Source: Paenibacillus sp. FSL K6-1330
GTDB taxonomy: Bacteria > Bacillota > Bacilli > Paenibacillales > Paenibacillaceae
Length of the DNA stretch: 64,000 nt
Assembly (NCBI RefSeq): GCF_037976825.1
Contig: NZ_CP150269.1
Coordinates: 5,655,501-5,719,500 of the forward strand
Direction of reading: 5' to 3'
Of the stretch, positions 44,740 through 53,397 are shown in pieces. The translations under genes were made by a program, and so were the position numbers. Under the pieces are notes generated by a model, which ran no database searches, was not told the DNA's origin, and saw only the letters and a program-made list of their open reading frames with translations. Numbering within the stretch: the stretch's first letter is position 1; the number at the start of each line of letters is the position of its first letter.

Positions 44740-45126
44740 AACACATAGGCCCTTAACTGCAGCTGTTATATTGGGCATCGGCGTTGAATTGGCGCTTAAG
44801 CCTGTGCTGCCTGCAGAGTTCACGAATCTTCTCTACCATGTGATTTGTATTTGCTCCCGTAGGCGTCTTTCCAGCGATAGTAGGTGGCACGAGGAAGCCC
44901 GATCCATGCACTTGCTTGGTTACACTGACTTCCCCTCGAATGGACTCCATCCACTCCACTACAATCGTTGGAATTAACTTCGCTCACAGGAATACCCGTT
45001 AATTTCATTTCAATGGCTTTTCTCTTCACTTCTACAGGGTAGCTTACTCTTGTTGCCAACGCAAAAACACCTCCAAGCTTGTCTCCATATCTTACGACAT
45101 GGTTGCATTCTCTTGAAGGTGTTTAA
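44740..45126 (-). mobile_element. Decayed IS3-family element
   Basis: TTG start at about 45057 with GGAGG upstream begins an OrfA: MATRVSYPVEVKRKAIEMKL, typical of IS3 elements. After about 28 codons the frame passes into what looks like the start of OrfB (WIGLPRATYYRWKDAYGSKYK), i.e. an internal deletion joined the two. No integrase core remains. The leader matches 20835-20917. Confidence 0.75.
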
Positions 45127-45400
45127 ATTACCGAACGATGGCTCAAGGATGAAATCTCTCTTGCCTTCCTGTGCCGCTTAAACCAGTCTACCTACTATAA
45201 TGACCGGTTTGTATTGCAGCAGCCATCATTACACCGCGTGCTAGGAGAGGCTCGAAGCGTTCGCAGTGGACAAGCCTGTATTGAACTCCGCTCCGGCTTC
45301 GACGCCCTACTGCTTCGATCACTTGTTGCCTTGGTAGTCTACACTGCCCCTAACTTGCCAGCCATGTGTTATAAACACTGACTTCATAATAGATTCTTCC
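45127..45400. other. No recognised gene; an open plus-strand stretch
   Basis: A frame without start codon runs from about 45135 (WLKDEISLAFLCRLNQSTYY and onward) but matches nothing I know. It may be the decayed end of another element. Confidence 0.3.
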
Positions 45401-45590
45401 TCATCTTCTATTGAGCAGTAGCGAACTCACGAGTGATGTTCCTATACTTTGTAGGTGAAATTCCTTTTTAGCTTTAAATTGCTTAATAAAGTAAGTGTCA
45501 TACTCAAATTCGGTATCACGTGCAATTTCATCAAGGTTCATACTGCGGCCAGTTTCGTTCCGATATAGACAAACTCTCAATGAGTCATTG
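45401..45590 (-). pseudogene. Remnant of an AraC-family regulator
   Basis: NLDEIARDTEFEYDTYFIKQFKAKK is the second helix-turn-helix of an AraC protein; the expected continuation GISPTKYRNITREFA is present one base out of frame. The rest of the protein is absent. It lies 8 bases after the ABC ATPase gene. Confidence 0.75.
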
Positions 45591-45597
45591 CTTCGTC

Positions 45598-46368
45598 TTA
45601 TACATACTGCTTCCACGCAGTTTCAAGCATTTCGGTTGATTTAACCAAATTCATGGTGTAGCTGTCTCGCTCTCTCTCATGACGGAGGGAAGAAGAACGG
45701 AACTCCTCGACCATCTTCCCCTCTTTCATAACCAAAATATCCGTACACAATCCGGGTACAAGCGAGAGATCATGCGTAATGAACAGAAGAGACAACCCCT
45801 CTTCCTTCTGAAAGGACATAAGTAGTTCGATGATCTGCTGTTGTAATATCATATCAAGGTTGGAGACGATTTCATCGCAAATCAATAGTTTGGGATGAAT
45901 GATCAATGCTTTTGCCAGGCAAGCCCTTTGATATTGTCCTCCGCTTAGCCTGCCTGGCCGATTTCTGAGCAGGCCCTCATGAAGGCCGACCTTGCATGAA
46001 TATTCCATAACCCTCTCTTTACGCTCCTTTTTTTTCAAATCTGTAAAGTTAATTAATGGCTCTTCCAGGCACTGAAACAAGCTCATCGAAGGATTCAACG
46101 TTGAGGCTGAATTCTGAAAAACAATCTGAATATCGCGATACCATTCTTTATACGATTTAATTCCTTTGCTAGGTAACCCTCGCCCATTGAATAGAATTTG
46201 ACCTGATGTCGGCTGCTTCAATGCCATAATCAGTTGGGTCAGCGTAGATTTTCCACTGCCGCTCTCACCTACAATGGCCAGAGAGCCTCCATCTTTTATA
46301 GTAAATTGGATGTCTTTCAGAATCTCCCTTCCATTGATTTCTTTATGTAACTGATGCACTTGAAGCAT
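45598..46368 (-). CDS. ABC importer ATPase 2 (OppF/NikE type)
   Basis: About 256 residues from ATG 46368. Walker A GESGSGKST, signature LSGGQYQRACLA, Walker B LLICDEI, where the usual Asp-Glu-Pro is Asp-Glu-Ile. The ribosome site AAGGAGG lies in the last codons of the previous gene, which suggests coupling. Last complete gene of the five-gene importer. Confidence 0.9.
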   Translation of the reverse strand: MLQVHQLHKEINGREILKDIQFTIKDGGSLAIVGESGSGKSTLTQLIMALKQPTSGQILFNGRGLPSKGIKSYKEWYRDIQIVFQNSASTLNPSMSLFQCLEEPLINFTDLKKKERKERVMEYSCKVGLHEGLLRNRPGRLSGGQYQRACLAKALIIHPKLLICDEIVSNLDMILQQQIIELLMSFQKEEGLSLLFITHDLSLVPGLCTDILVMKEGKMVEEFRSSSLRHERERDSYTMNLVKSTEMLETAWKQYV

Positions 46369-46372
46369 GAGC

Positions 46373-47167
46373 TCATACGCCTCCTTTGCTAAGAAACCTC
46401 TGCGATCGATGCATGCATAACCGTTGGGTATATTCATGCTCAGGTTGCCCCAGGACTTTATCCGGGCTTCCCTGCTCAATGATTTCGCCGGCACGCATGA
46501 CACCAATCCGATCCGCAAGATAAGCGGCAAGGAGTAAGTCATGCGTAATAAACAACATACTCATGTCCAGTTCTTGTACTAGAGAACTCATAAGAGATAT
46601 GATTTCTGCTTGTGTTGTGACATCGAGTGCACTCGTGGGCTCATCGGCTATGATGACTTCAGGTTTTAACAGCAGCGCCATCGCGATCATGACACGTTGA
46701 TTCATTCCGCCGCTCAGCTCATGAGCATAACGTTTCATCACATGTGCCGGTTCTTTCAAGAGCACTTGAGATAGCATCTGCTCCGCTTGCTTCTCAGCCT
46801 CATATCTCGAAACGGGCAAGTGGCTCCGCATCAAATCACTCAATTGCTTTCCGATAGGAATAGAAGGGTGCAAGGCTTGTTCAGGATGCTGAAAAATGGC
46901 ACCTATATGTCTCCCCCTGATTTTCCGCCAGTTCCGCTTGGATAAACGATTCAGTTTTTGGCCGCGTAACAGGACATCACCAGACATTTGCAGATTAGCA
47001 GGAAGCAACCCTAACATGGCTTTGCTTGTTAACGTTTTACCGCTCCCGCTCTCTCCGATTAAACAGTACGTCTTCCCCGATTCCAAAGAAAAGCTGCTGT
47101 TATTCACCAGAGTTAGACCCTCCGCATTTCGAATGTTCAGATGATTTACTTCGACTATGACCTCCAT
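46373..47167 (-). CDS. ABC importer ATPase 1 (OppD/NikD type)
   Basis: 264 residues. Walker A GESGSGKT, signature ELSGGMNQRVMIAMALL, Walker B VIIADEPTSALD, H-loop FITHD. It begins directly after the stop of the permease gene. Confidence 0.93.
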   Translation of the reverse strand: MEVIVEVNHLNIRNAEGLTLVNNSSFSLESGKTYCLIGESGSGKTLTSKAMLGLLPANLQMSGDVLLRGQKLNRLSKRNWRKIRGRHIGAIFQHPEQALHPSIPIGKQLSDLMRSHLPVSRYEAEKQAEQMLSQVLLKEPAHVMKRYAHELSGGMNQRVMIAMALLLKPEVIIADEPTSALDVTTQAEIISLMSSLVQELDMSMLFITHDLLLAAYLADRIGVMRAGEIIEQGSPDKVLGQPEHEYTQRLCMHRSQRFLSKGGV

Positions 47168-47980
47168 TTACTTCTCCCTCCTTAGCCGTTCGCCTACAAT
47201 CTGGAAGGAACAGGCTGTCAGAAAAATCATGAACCCCGGAAAGAAACCCATCCACGATGCAACCTGCAAGTAATTTATCCCATCCAGCAACATAACCCCC
47301 CATTCAGGTGACGGAGGCTGCGCGCCAATCCCTAGAAAGGATAGACCCGATAATGTCAATATCACCTTGCTTACATCAAGGATCAGCATGGTTCCAATCT
47401 GAGGCGCGATATTCGGTATCATATGCCTTATCATCGTTCTCATTCCAAAGGATCCGCTTACCCTGCTAGCAATGATATACGGTTCCTTCTTAACGTCATG
47501 GATCAAACCCCGTATTAATCTCACGTACTTGGCCCACCAGGACAGTATCACAGCAAAATAGACATGTTCCATGCCGAAACCAAGAAAACCGACAATCACG
47601 ATCGTGAGCAGGATATTCGGCAATGCCGTAAATGTATCCGTCACGCTCATCATGAACATATCAAGTTTTTTTCCAAAAAAAGCGCTCGCCGTACCAACAA
47701 AAAGCCCGATCAGCATGACAACGCCGAGAACGATGAAAACAGGGAACACCGATTCACTGATGCCGTGGATCACGCGACTGAACAAGTCCCTTCCTAAATA
47801 ATCCGTTCCAAAGGGATGAGCAAGGCTTGGAGGAAGAAGCTTTTGCTCATGATTCGTATGGAGCGGGTCATAGGGTGAAACCCATGGGGCGGTGAGTCCT
47901 GTAATCATAAGAATCGCGATAAACAGCAACGCTGCTGCCGGAAGTTTATTGACCCGGATGAGACGAATCATAGTTCCCAC
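47168..47980 (-). CDS. ABC importer permease 2 (OppC/NikC type)
   Basis: 270 residues, about five to six helices. N-terminal region HPFGTDYLGRDLFSRVIHG is the hallmark of OppC/NikC permeases. Overlaps the NikB-type gene by 13 bases. Confidence 0.92.
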   Translation of the reverse strand: MGTMIRLIRVNKLPAAALLFIAILMITGLTAPWVSPYDPLHTNHEQKLLPPSLAHPFGTDYLGRDLFSRVIHGISESVFPVFIVLGVVMLIGLFVGTASAFFGKKLDMFMMSVTDTFTALPNILLTIVIVGFLGFGMEHVYFAVILSWWAKYVRLIRGLIHDVKKEPYIIASRVSGSFGMRTMIRHMIPNIAPQIGTMLILDVSKVILTLSGLSFLGIGAQPPSPEWGVMLLDGINYLQVASWMGFFPGFMIFLTACSFQIVGERLRREK

Positions 47981-48945
47981 CTCTGCTTGTCCAGATGAAT
48001 GCGTGGATCGGCTAAGAAGTACAGCATATCGGTCACAAAATGAAACACAAAGATAAACGCAGCCACTAGAAGCGCGCTCCCTTGAATGACTGGAAAATCA
48101 CGGCGATATATAGCCTCAAGCATATATTTACTGAACCCAGGGAAACTAAAGATCGTTTCCGTTATGATCGAAGCCCCGAAAAAACTTGGCAGACTCGTCG
48201 TGATTAACGTCAGGACCGGTACGAGCATTGAGCGAAATAAATAGGATGGATATAAGATCGAGTTACGCAAACCTCTGGCCCTTGCAGCCTCGATATACGA
48301 GAATTTGCTGTACTGAACGGTATAGGAACGTACCATTCGAATGAAATAAACGCTTTGTACCAGCGAAATGGCCGTCACCGGAAGTACATAATGCAGCAAG
48401 GTAGAACTGCCAATAACCGGAAGGACGGGCCATATGACGCCAAACGCATACATTAGAAGAATAGCGAGCCAATATAAAGGAACGGACAATCCCAAGATGG
48501 TTAACGAGTATACGACTCGATCAGGAATCGAACCCTCATTTAGCCCCAGCCATATCCCGACCGGTATGGAAATGATGATCGTTAGTACAAAAGAGCCTGC
48601 AATGAGTCTATACGTCGGCTCTAAACGACTTATAATTTCATGTAACACCGGTTCCCCCGACATGAAGGAATGTCCCAGTTCTCCTTGAACAATCTGAAAC
48701 ACCCAGGCCATGTATTGCTGAAGGAACGATTGGTCGAGTCCCCATTGTTCCTGTAGATCAGCCACCAACGACTGCTCCGGTACCGCTCCGATCTCTAACA
48801 GCATCATGGACGCCGGATCGCCCGGCGCCAGACGCATCAATGCGAACACGAACAACGAAAACAGGACAAAGGTAATCATCAGCATCAGCAGGCGATGGAT
48901 CATGGAACGCAGCATTACTGGTCTTCTTTCTTCAAGCGATGCCAT
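47968..48945 (-). CDS. ABC importer permease 1 (OppB/NikB type)
   Basis: 325 residues, six helices, with the EAA-like loop YIEAARARGL and the typical start VLFSLFVFALMRLAPGDPA. Overlaps the binding-protein gene by 31 bases. Confidence 0.92.
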   Translation of the reverse strand: MASLEERRPVMLRSMIHRLLMLMITFVLFSLFVFALMRLAPGDPASMMLLEIGAVPEQSLVADLQEQWGLDQSFLQQYMAWVFQIVQGELGHSFMSGEPVLHEIISRLEPTYRLIAGSFVLTIIISIPVGIWLGLNEGSIPDRVVYSLTILGLSVPLYWLAILLMYAFGVIWPVLPVIGSSTLLHYVLPVTAISLVQSVYFIRMVRSYTVQYSKFSYIEAARARGLRNSILYPSYLFRSMLVPVLTLITTSLPSFFGASIITETIFSFPGFSKYMLEAIYRRDFPVIQGSALLVAAFIFVFHFVTDMLYFLADPRIHLDKQRWEL

Positions 48946-50510
48946 TTCAACGGATCGTCCTCGATTGCATTGAATGCAAAGCCAATCACATCGCTCGTAT
49001 GAACAAAGGTTTGCTTGGTATAGTATATGGGTACCGACATAGCTTCCTCATTCATTCGAAGAAACACTTGGTCGAACAGGGCTTGCTGTTTCTCGACGGA
49101 AACCGTAGCCGCAATTTGATCCAGCAAATCCGACAAAGGACGATCTTGAAAGGCAACCCCCGGCGTAGATGGCGAGCTGTGGAATAACGAGGATAAGAAT
49201 CGATACGGCAGTTGAGCATCCGTATAGGTCCGGTACATCAGCAGGTCATAATCCTTGCTGCCCCACAGCGTATCGTAGTATGCCGCCCTTTCCTGATTCA
49301 CAATGTGGATTTGGATTCCGATCTGCTTCATGTTGTCTTGGAAAATCTCCGCCATCTCTTTCCATTCTGGATATTCTTCCGTTTGAATGACCAACCGCAA
49401 CTGCAGGACTTGCCCGCCTTTCTCGTAAAGACGCTTCTTTTCGTTCCATTCGTAGCCCGAGGCTTCGATCAGTTGTTTGGCCTTCTCGGGATTGTAAGGA
49501 TAGGAAGGCTGATTATCATCGGTTACAAACGCAACTTTCTCTTGAAACAATCCTCTGACGGCATCGCCGGTGCCATCGGCATATTTGCTCGTATCGTTTC
49601 CGTAATTGACGGCCTGGCGAATGTTCTTGTCCGATAGAAACGCCTGGTTTTGGTTGATGACCAAAAAGTAGGACATCGTACTCGCCCCGGTCTCCACCAT
49701 GTACTTATCGTTATTTAGGAAAACACTTAGACTTTCTGCTGGAACATTACCAAGTTCCCCGCCTGCAAGATCGACCTCTCCGGATTGCAGCGCCATCACC
49801 CTTGCCTGAGGATCTGTAATCACTCTAAAAACGAGTGAATACGCTGACGGTTCCTCTAACCAATAATGTTCATTTGCTATCAGTATGGTCTCCACCCCTT
49901 GTCGGTAACTGCCTATTTTCCAAGGGCCCGTGCCGATCGCTTGCTGAAAGGTTCCGTTCGCGTCTCCCGCTGGAGTTACCGAGTTTGGACTCATAATCCG
50001 AAACGGCCTTGCCTGGCTGAGCTCATACAGCACTTGAGTTGCGGTATGTTTAAAAGAAAGCACGACAGTGTCATCATCCGGTGTTTCTATGTTTGCAATC
50101 AAACGGGATATTTCCAGCGTGGCATTCTCTTCCCTGCTGACCGCCCTCTCCAAGGAAAACTTAACCGCCGTTGAATTCAATGGGCTGCCGTCTGAGAATT
50201 GCACCTGATTCCTTAAATGAAAAGTGTACATCTTACCGTCTTCGGAGACCTGCCAGAATTCAGCCAGGCTGGGAACAAGCTCCCCTTCTCCTTCATATTC
50301 CACAAGCGCGTCATATACAGCGGCATGCGTATGTCTTGATCCATTGTAGGTCGAAGCATCGAGCTTATCTCCCTCAGCGTCCTGCGTTACGGCAACAACG
50401 ATTTGCTTGTCTTCTGCTTTGCCAGGGACCGGGTCTGTTTCTTTCGAACACCCCATAAGCAAAGATAATGCGACAAGTCCTGCAACTCCGAATCTAAATC
50501 TCCCCAACAT
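48915..50510 (-). CDS. Substrate-binding lipoprotein, NikA/DppA type, Zur-controlled
   Basis: 531 residues. Signal peptide with lipobox LMGC, then a family 5 solute-binding protein (DALVEYEGEGELVPSLAEFW, YTFHLRNQVQFSDGSPL). By homology it would be called a nickel-binding protein, but a perfect Zur box lies 94 bases upstream, so zinc or a zinc-metallophore complex is the more likely cargo. First gene of the importer operon; divergent from the methyltransferase gene. Confidence 0.88.
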   Translation of the reverse strand: MLGRFRFGVAGLVALSLLMGCSKETDPVPGKAEDKQIVVAVTQDAEGDKLDASTYNGSRHTHAAVYDALVEYEGEGELVPSLAEFWQVSEDGKMYTFHLRNQVQFSDGSPLNSTAVKFSLERAVSREENATLEISRLIANIETPDDDTVVLSFKHTATQVLYELSQARPFRIMSPNSVTPAGDANGTFQQAIGTGPWKIGSYRQGVETILIANEHYWLEEPSAYSLVFRVITDPQARVMALQSGEVDLAGGELGNVPAESLSVFLNNDKYMVETGASTMSYFLVINQNQAFLSDKNIRQAVNYGNDTSKYADGTGDAVRGLFQEKVAFVTDDNQPSYPYNPEKAKQLIEASGYEWNEKKRLYEKGGQVLQLRLVIQTEEYPEWKEMAEIFQDNMKQIGIQIHIVNQERAAYYDTLWGSKDYDLLMYRTYTDAQLPYRFLSSLFHSSPSTPGVAFQDRPLSDLLDQIAATVSVEKQQALFDQVFLRMNEEAMSVPIYYTKQTFVHTSDVIGFAFNAIEDDPLKWHRLKKEDQ

Positions 50511-50603
50511 CCATGCTCCTCCTAATTTTCTTCTAGTTGTTTGTGATTAAACAGCCGCTATGATCTTGACCGCTTGCATACTGAGTAATCTTTGTATATT
50601 ATT

Positions 50604-50622
50604 AATCGTAATAATTACGATT
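50604..50622. promoter_or_regulatory. Zur box between the importer and methyltransferase genes
   Basis: AATCGTAAT-A-ATTACGATT, a perfect palindrome that contains the Bacillus Zur consensus TCGTAATNATTACGA (50606-50620) without mismatch. It differs from the Fur (TGATAAT) and PerR (TTATAAT) sites. It lies 34 bases before the methyltransferase start and 94 bases before the binding-protein start, so one bound Zur dimer could repress both. Confidence 0.85.
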
Positions 50623-50656
50623 TGCAACATTTTTTTAAAAAAAGGAGATCTGAATA

Positions 50657-51412
50657 ATGACCGAGCATAAACTTGCGCAGCAATATCGTGACTATTGGGA
50701 CAAAGGAGCTGCTGTCTATGATGAAATTGTAGATACGGAATTTGCAACCGACTCCTATGATCAATGGAAAGCGATCTTGAATCATCAGTTATCCGGAAAA
50801 CAAAATTTGAAAATCCTAGATGTGGGAACAGGTCCCGGCTTCTTCGGGGTTTTGCTTAGTTGGATGGGGCATGAGGTTACCGCCATTGACTCCTCGTCTG
50901 AAATGGTGGCTAGAGCTAATAAAAATGCGAAAAAGCACAACTGCAATTTCAAAGTAATAGAAACCGATATTATCGATTACAAGACGGAAGAAAGATATGA
51001 TATCATCATTTCCAGAAACGTCACCTGGTTCCTATATAATCCTGTTGCCGCATATCAAAATTGGCATGGCATGCTGAACGACGGCGGACAAGTGATGATC
51101 TTCGATGCCAACTGGAATTTGTTTTTGAGTAATCCCCAAGAGGCGGAGCTGTTCAGAAAAGCTAAAGAAGAGGCAATTGATCAAGGTTACTTGCCTTATC
51201 GCGAAGAGAAGGATATCGAAGAAGGGGATCAATTGGCGCTTACCTTGCCATTGACCTACGTAAGAAGGCCGGGATGGGACGCCGAAATGCTGCGATATAT
51301 CGGATTTGCCAAAATCCAAGTCCATGAAGGTTTCGATGCCGATTTTTATCGCGCAGGAGAAAAAATTCTCAATCGCCATAGGCCCATGTTTGCCATCGTT
51401 GCTGAAAAATAA
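50657..51412 (+). CDS. Class I SAM-dependent methyltransferase
   Basis: 251 residues. Motif I LDVGTGPGFFGVLLS (about 54-68), acidic residue in AIDSS (motif II), and post-motif region IISRNVTW. AAAGGAG precedes the ATG. Shares the Zur box with the importer, so it may help to make or modify a zinc-binding metabolite (for example a metallophore), or it belongs to zinc-starvation physiology. No nicotianamine-synthase-like or opine dehydrogenase gene is in the window. Confidence 0.87.
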   Translation: MTEHKLAQQYRDYWDKGAAVYDEIVDTEFATDSYDQWKAILNHQLSGKQNLKILDVGTGPGFFGVLLSWMGHEVTAIDSSSEMVARANKNAKKHNCNFKVIETDIIDYKTEERYDIIISRNVTWFLYNPVAAYQNWHGMLNDGGQVMIFDANWNLFLSNPQEAELFRKAKEEAIDQGYLPYREEKDIEEGDQLALTLPLTYVRRPGWDAEMLRYIGFAKIQVHEGFDADFYRAGEKILNRHRPMFAIVAEK

Positions 51413-51428
51413 GTATACATCCTAAAAA

Positions 51429-51470
51429 AGACGTCCAGCCAACCTTGATGAGAAAGCTGGCTGGACGTCT
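51429..51470. terminator. Terminator after the methyltransferase gene
   Basis: AGACGTCCAGCCA and TGGCTGGACGTCT, 13 perfect pairs, then CTGTTTT. Confidence 0.9.
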
Positions 51471-51583
51471 CTGTTTTACAGCCGGGTAAATTCTGCCCGG
51501 TCAAAGTTTCCGATATATTTATAGGTGGAATCGGTTGACCTATCAAAACAAAATACACATCGTGAACGCCGATGAGTCCTCCG

Positions 51584-51769
51584 TCAGCTGTCCGGTGGCG
51601 ATTTTGTAGGGGCGCACCCGCTTGCCGTTGGAGGCACCGGTATCGTTCCGATCAAGGTGCCGTCCACTCCGCCTAGCCGAACCTCTACGGCGGAATACGG
51701 GGCACAGTTCGTGCTGTTGCCGGAATACTCGATGGACAGCTGGTTACGACAATTAGGGTCACACGGGTG
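51584..51769 (-). pseudogene. CBM6-like carbohydrate-binding domain remnant
   Basis: The frame reads about 60 residues with LSIEYSGNST and AVEVRLGGVDGTLIGTIPVP, close to the middle strands of family 6 carbohydrate-binding modules. No signal peptide, enzyme domain or start is left. Confidence 0.45.
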
Positions 51770-52100
51770 TTTTCCTCCCCCAATGGTCCCCTCTGAAAAT
51801 CGTCCCAGGAATCGTATTAGTACGGTGGAAACCTTGGAGCACCTGGTTACCAATGATATAAGTGGGTACGGCTCGAACTCCGCTTTCATAGTATGCATGA
51901 TGCAGCGCTTTCTGATGAGCTTCTTGGTAACGTCTTGTCTCCAATGCTTGCTTGAACTCCTTTTCATCCAGACCAAGTTCAGCGGCCAAAGATGTTAGTA
52001 CGGAGACTTTACCGATGTCTTTTTCCTCCTGATAGTAAGCGCTAAAGACACGTTGAATATATGCTCCTCCCTTGCGCTGCATGTTCTCATGACCTAATGA
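51759..52100 (-). pseudogene. DsbA/FrnE-type thiol oxidoreductase, C-terminal remnant
   Basis: HENMQRKGGAYIQRVFSAYY, LGLDEKEFKQALE and GVRAVPTYIIGNQVLQG match the helical insertion and the cis-Pro region of FrnE-like DsbA proteins. The N-terminal CxxC part is missing; the frame instead runs upstream into island-end sequence. Confidence 0.7.
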
Positions 52101-52160
52101 ATGGCCATGCATGTTTCTCCATATTAATTTCGTCCCCAATTCGTCCCCAAATCCATTTAA
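52087..52160 (-). pseudogene. Possible integrase C-terminal remnant (right)
   Basis: Minus strand, about 20 codons including WGRIGDEI and ending at a stop at 52087. The WGRIG(D/E) stretch is like that at 34918-34975. Assigned from motif and position only. Confidence 0.3.
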
Positions 52161-52183
52161 ATATGTATTTAAAACCGTCCTAA

Positions 52184-52277
52184 TAAAGCAAAAAACCCTT
52201 GATGATATATCATCAAGGGTTTTCTTATTATGGAGCCTAGGGGGATCGAACCCCTGACCTCATCGCTGCCAGCGATG
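52184..52277. repeat. Right attachment repeat
   Basis: 94-base direct copy of 34760-34853. It covers the tRNA terminator (AAACCCTTGATGATA / TATCATCAAGGGTTT, near-perfect stem) and the 3' part of the intact tRNA-Ala gene up to its anticodon stem. Confidence 0.9.
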
Positions 52278-52303
52278 CGCTCTCCCAGCTGAGCTAAGGC
52301 CCC
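52231..52303 (-). tRNA. tRNA-Ala, anticodon GGC
   Basis: 73 bases with all four arms: acceptor GGGGCCT / AGGCTCC (one G-U), D arm GCTC...GAGC, anticodon stem CATCG / CGATG around CTGGCAG, T arm AGGGG-TTCGATC-CCCCT, discriminator A. CCA is not encoded. The island insertion left this gene whole because the repeat restores its 3' half. Confidence 0.97.
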
Positions 52304-52318
52304 GTAAGCGACTTCTAT

Positions 52319-52347
52319 ATCATATAAAAAATCAGCAGGCATGTCAA
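52319..52347 (-). promoter_or_regulatory. Promoter of tRNA-Ala
   Basis: Minus strand TTGACA (52342-52347), 17-base spacer, TATGAT (52319-52324). The truncated left copy has no such promoter. Confidence 0.8.
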
Positions 52348-52480
52348 CATGTTTTTCACATTTTTTGATGACGTGCTGTATCCCTTTTACTTCTCTATAT
52401 AATGTCACTTAGCGATGATGATAATGGGCCCTATGAGAGCACCAGAAGAGCACCTGGATCGTGCGGAACCATGGGCGCTC

Positions 52481-52954
52481 TTACAACTCCGAAACGTCCG
52501 TACCCTTGGACAGCAGGCTTTTCAGTTCCTTCATAAACATATTGATATCCTTGAATTGGCGATACACGGATGCAAAGCGGACGTAAGCTACCTCATCGAC
52601 CGGATATAACCGCTCCATCAGAAGCTCCCCGATCTGGCGGCTCTCCACCTCTGCTGCTGCGGTATTGCGCAGTGCTTTCTCTACATCCGAGACAATCATA
52701 TCCAGCTGGTCCACGGATACCGGACGCTTCTCGCATGCCCGGATCAAACCGCGGAGCACCTTCTCCCGGCTGAATTCTTCGCGGCTTCCGTCCTTTTTCA
52801 CGACGATCAGCGGCGTTTCCTCCACCATCTCAAAGGTTGTGAATCTCTTGCTGCACTGCTCGCATTCCCTGCGGCGGCGGATGGATTTATTCTCGTTGGC
52901 CGGCCTGGAATCAAGCACTTTCGTTCCGGCATAACTGCAATATGGACACTTCAT
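52481..52954 (-). CDS. nrdR: Transcriptional repressor NrdR
   Basis: 157 residues. N-terminal zinc ribbon (CPYC at 3-6, CEQC further on) and ATP-cone domain ([20 protein letters not shown]). Represses ribonucleotide reductase genes when dATP/ATP is bound. GGAAGTGA lies before the ATG. Confidence 0.97.
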   Translation of the reverse strand: MKCPYCSYAGTKVLDSRPANENKSIRRRRECEQCSKRFTTFEMVEETPLIVVKKDGSREEFSREKVLRGLIRACEKRPVSVDQLDMIVSDVEKALRNTAAAEVESRQIGELLMERLYPVDEVAYVRFASVYRQFKDINMFMKELKSLLSKGTDVSEL

Positions 52955-53102
52955 AAAGTCATCTTCACTTCCTTCGTTTCAGCGTATTTCGCCTTGAATG
53001 GCGCTACAGAAAAATTTACCAGCAAAACTTTGTTCTTTTATGTTATGAAAATGCGAAACCCGAGACATAATACTTTTACCAACCCAAGGAGGTGAACTTA
53101 AC

Positions 53103-53330
53103 ATGGCACAAAGCAACAACAACTCCAACAACCTGGTTGTTCCTCGCGCAAACGCTGCTCTTGAGCAATTGAAGTACGAGGTAGCTCAAGAACTTGGTAT
53201 CTCCATTCCACAAGACGGATACCAAGGTAACATGACTTCCTACGAGAACGGTTCGATCGGGGGATACATCACAAAGCGTCTTGTAACCCTGGCCGAGCAA
53301 CAATTGGCTGGTCAATTCTCCGGTCAATAA
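53103..53330 (+). CDS. Alpha/beta-type small acid-soluble spore protein
   Basis: 75 residues, Asn/Gln-rich start, then the conserved blocks KYEVAQELGI (containing the germination-protease site) and GSIGGYITKRLV. Coats spore DNA against UV and heat. AAGGAGGTGA precedes the ATG; expected under sigma-G control, but I did not identify that promoter with confidence. Confidence 0.97.
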   Translation: MAQSNNNSNNLVVPRANAALEQLKYEVAQELGISIPQDGYQGNMTSYENGSIGGYITKRLVTLAEQQLAGQFSGQ

Positions 53331-53351
53331 TCGATTCTTCCTTAAAAAAGG

Positions 53352-53397
53352 AGTGTTGGACGGCTCGATGTAAGAGCCTGTCCAGCGCTCTTTTTTG
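53352..53397 (+). terminator. Terminator of the spore protein gene
   Basis: GAGTGTTGGACGGCTC pairs with GAGCCTGTCCAGCGCTC (two mismatches), then TTTTTTG. Confidence 0.85.

Larger units (their letters stand above)
34854..52183. mobile_element. Genomic island in tRNA-Ala(GGC), about 17.3 kb, no integrase
   Basis: Bounded by the 94-base direct repeats at 34760-34853 and 52184-52277. The intact tRNA gene is at the right end. Inside lie a defence-type nuclease remnant, two ABC importers with their regulators, a glycosidase-like gene, a methyltransferase, and at least six gene remnants. No complete integrase, relaxase or phage gene is present, so the island is probably fixed. The genes outside the borders (DMT/LysR to the left, nrdR and spore genes to the right) look like ordinary chromosome. 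Confidence 0.8.

Noticed and set aside
48915..50510. Calling the importer a nickel transporter (nikABCDE)
   Set aside because: The family name does not fix the substrate, and the promoter carries a perfect Zur box.
51657..51998. 113-codon plus-strand frame opposite the DsbA and CBM6 remnants
   Set aside because: The opposite strand carries recognisable protein motifs; this one does not and has no ribosome site.
52169..52408. 79-codon frame on the minus strand
   Set aside because: It crosses the tRNA-Ala gene and its terminator, so it is not a protein gene.
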